From the NCBI GenBank assembly GCA_036897485.1, contig JAYMTF010001539.1:1-22764 (forward strand): DNA of 22,764 bases, read 5' to 3'. The notes below the pieces were generated by a model that worked only from the letters and a program-made list of their open reading frames with translations, was not told the DNA's origin and did no database searches. This stretch comes from Pelargonium nanum. Taxonomy: Eukaryota; Streptophyta; Magnoliopsida; Geraniales; Geraniaceae. Position 1 is the first letter of the stretch. Each line of letters begins with the position of its first letter. The translations under genes were made by a program, and so were the position numbers. This document shows positions 22,666 to 22,764 of the stretch, piece by piece.

Positions 22666-22764
22666 GACCAAATTTGGTCCCCGAACTTTGATGTTTTGAC
22701 CAAATTTGGTCCCTATACTTTTTTTAACCAAATTTGGTCCTTGAACTTTCATGTTTTGACCCAA
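22666..22764. repeat. Tandem repeat with palindromic ACCAAATTTGGT core, cut by the window edge
   Basis: ACCAAATTTGGTCC occurs three times, starting at 22667, 22699 and 22727, so the period is 32 and then 28 bp. The spacers are of the type (C/T)(T/C)GAACTTT(G/C)ATGTTTTG. Each core ACCAAATTTGGT is a perfect palindrome. Short arrays like this are scattered in many plant genomes. The right end lies outside the window. Confidence 0.8.

Overview
This is nuclear genomic DNA from a flowering plant, most likely a eudicot. The reasons are AT-rich introns with GT/AG borders, five protein genes typical of plants (a DUF295/KIB-type F-box protein, a Kip-related CDK inhibitor, cytochrome b5, ribosomal protein L13a and a plastid DedA-like protein), telo boxes in leaders, short hAT-type non-autonomous transposons, and decayed LINE RNase H fragments. 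All exon models were built by hand from splice borders, reading phase and family resemblance. CDS coordinates include the stop codon, and multi-exon genes are given as spans with exons listed in the evidence.

Layout. 1-850: a decayed plus-strand LINE RNase H-like fragment, then the upstream region of the F-box gene with a perfect TGACGTCA site. 953-4488 (+): a four-exon F-box/DUF295 gene. 4489-8150: gene-free, with a promoter-like island (E2F, CCAAT and G-box motifs) that has no recognisable gene, a ~250 bp MITE-like insertion, and AT-rich repeat remnants. 8323-10503 (+): a three-exon KRP3-like CDK inhibitor with a telo box and long CT microsatellite upstream. 10504-12876: gene-free, with two small local duplications and a speculative two-exon P-loop peptide. 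12877-14841 (-): a three-exon cytochrome b5. 14842-16159: a divergent intergenic region with a second LINE RNase H fragment on the minus strand. 16160-18051 (+): a four-exon RPL13A. 18429-21690 (-): a ten-exon plastid-targeted DedA-like membrane protein with a hAT-type MITE in intron 1. 21691-22764: its promoter, degraded repeat-like sequence, and a short palindromic tandem repeat running off the window edge.

The five genes do not form a pathway. They are ordinary independent housekeeping or regulatory genes: ubiquitin ligase adaptor, cell-cycle brake, ER electron carrier, large-subunit ribosomal protein and plastid membrane protein. I found no convincing evidence of a new multi-gene system. 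The most unusual items are the orphan promoter-like island near 5.2-5.46 kb, the spliced N-terminal extension of the F-box gene, and the small P-loop candidate near 11.2-11.75 kb.
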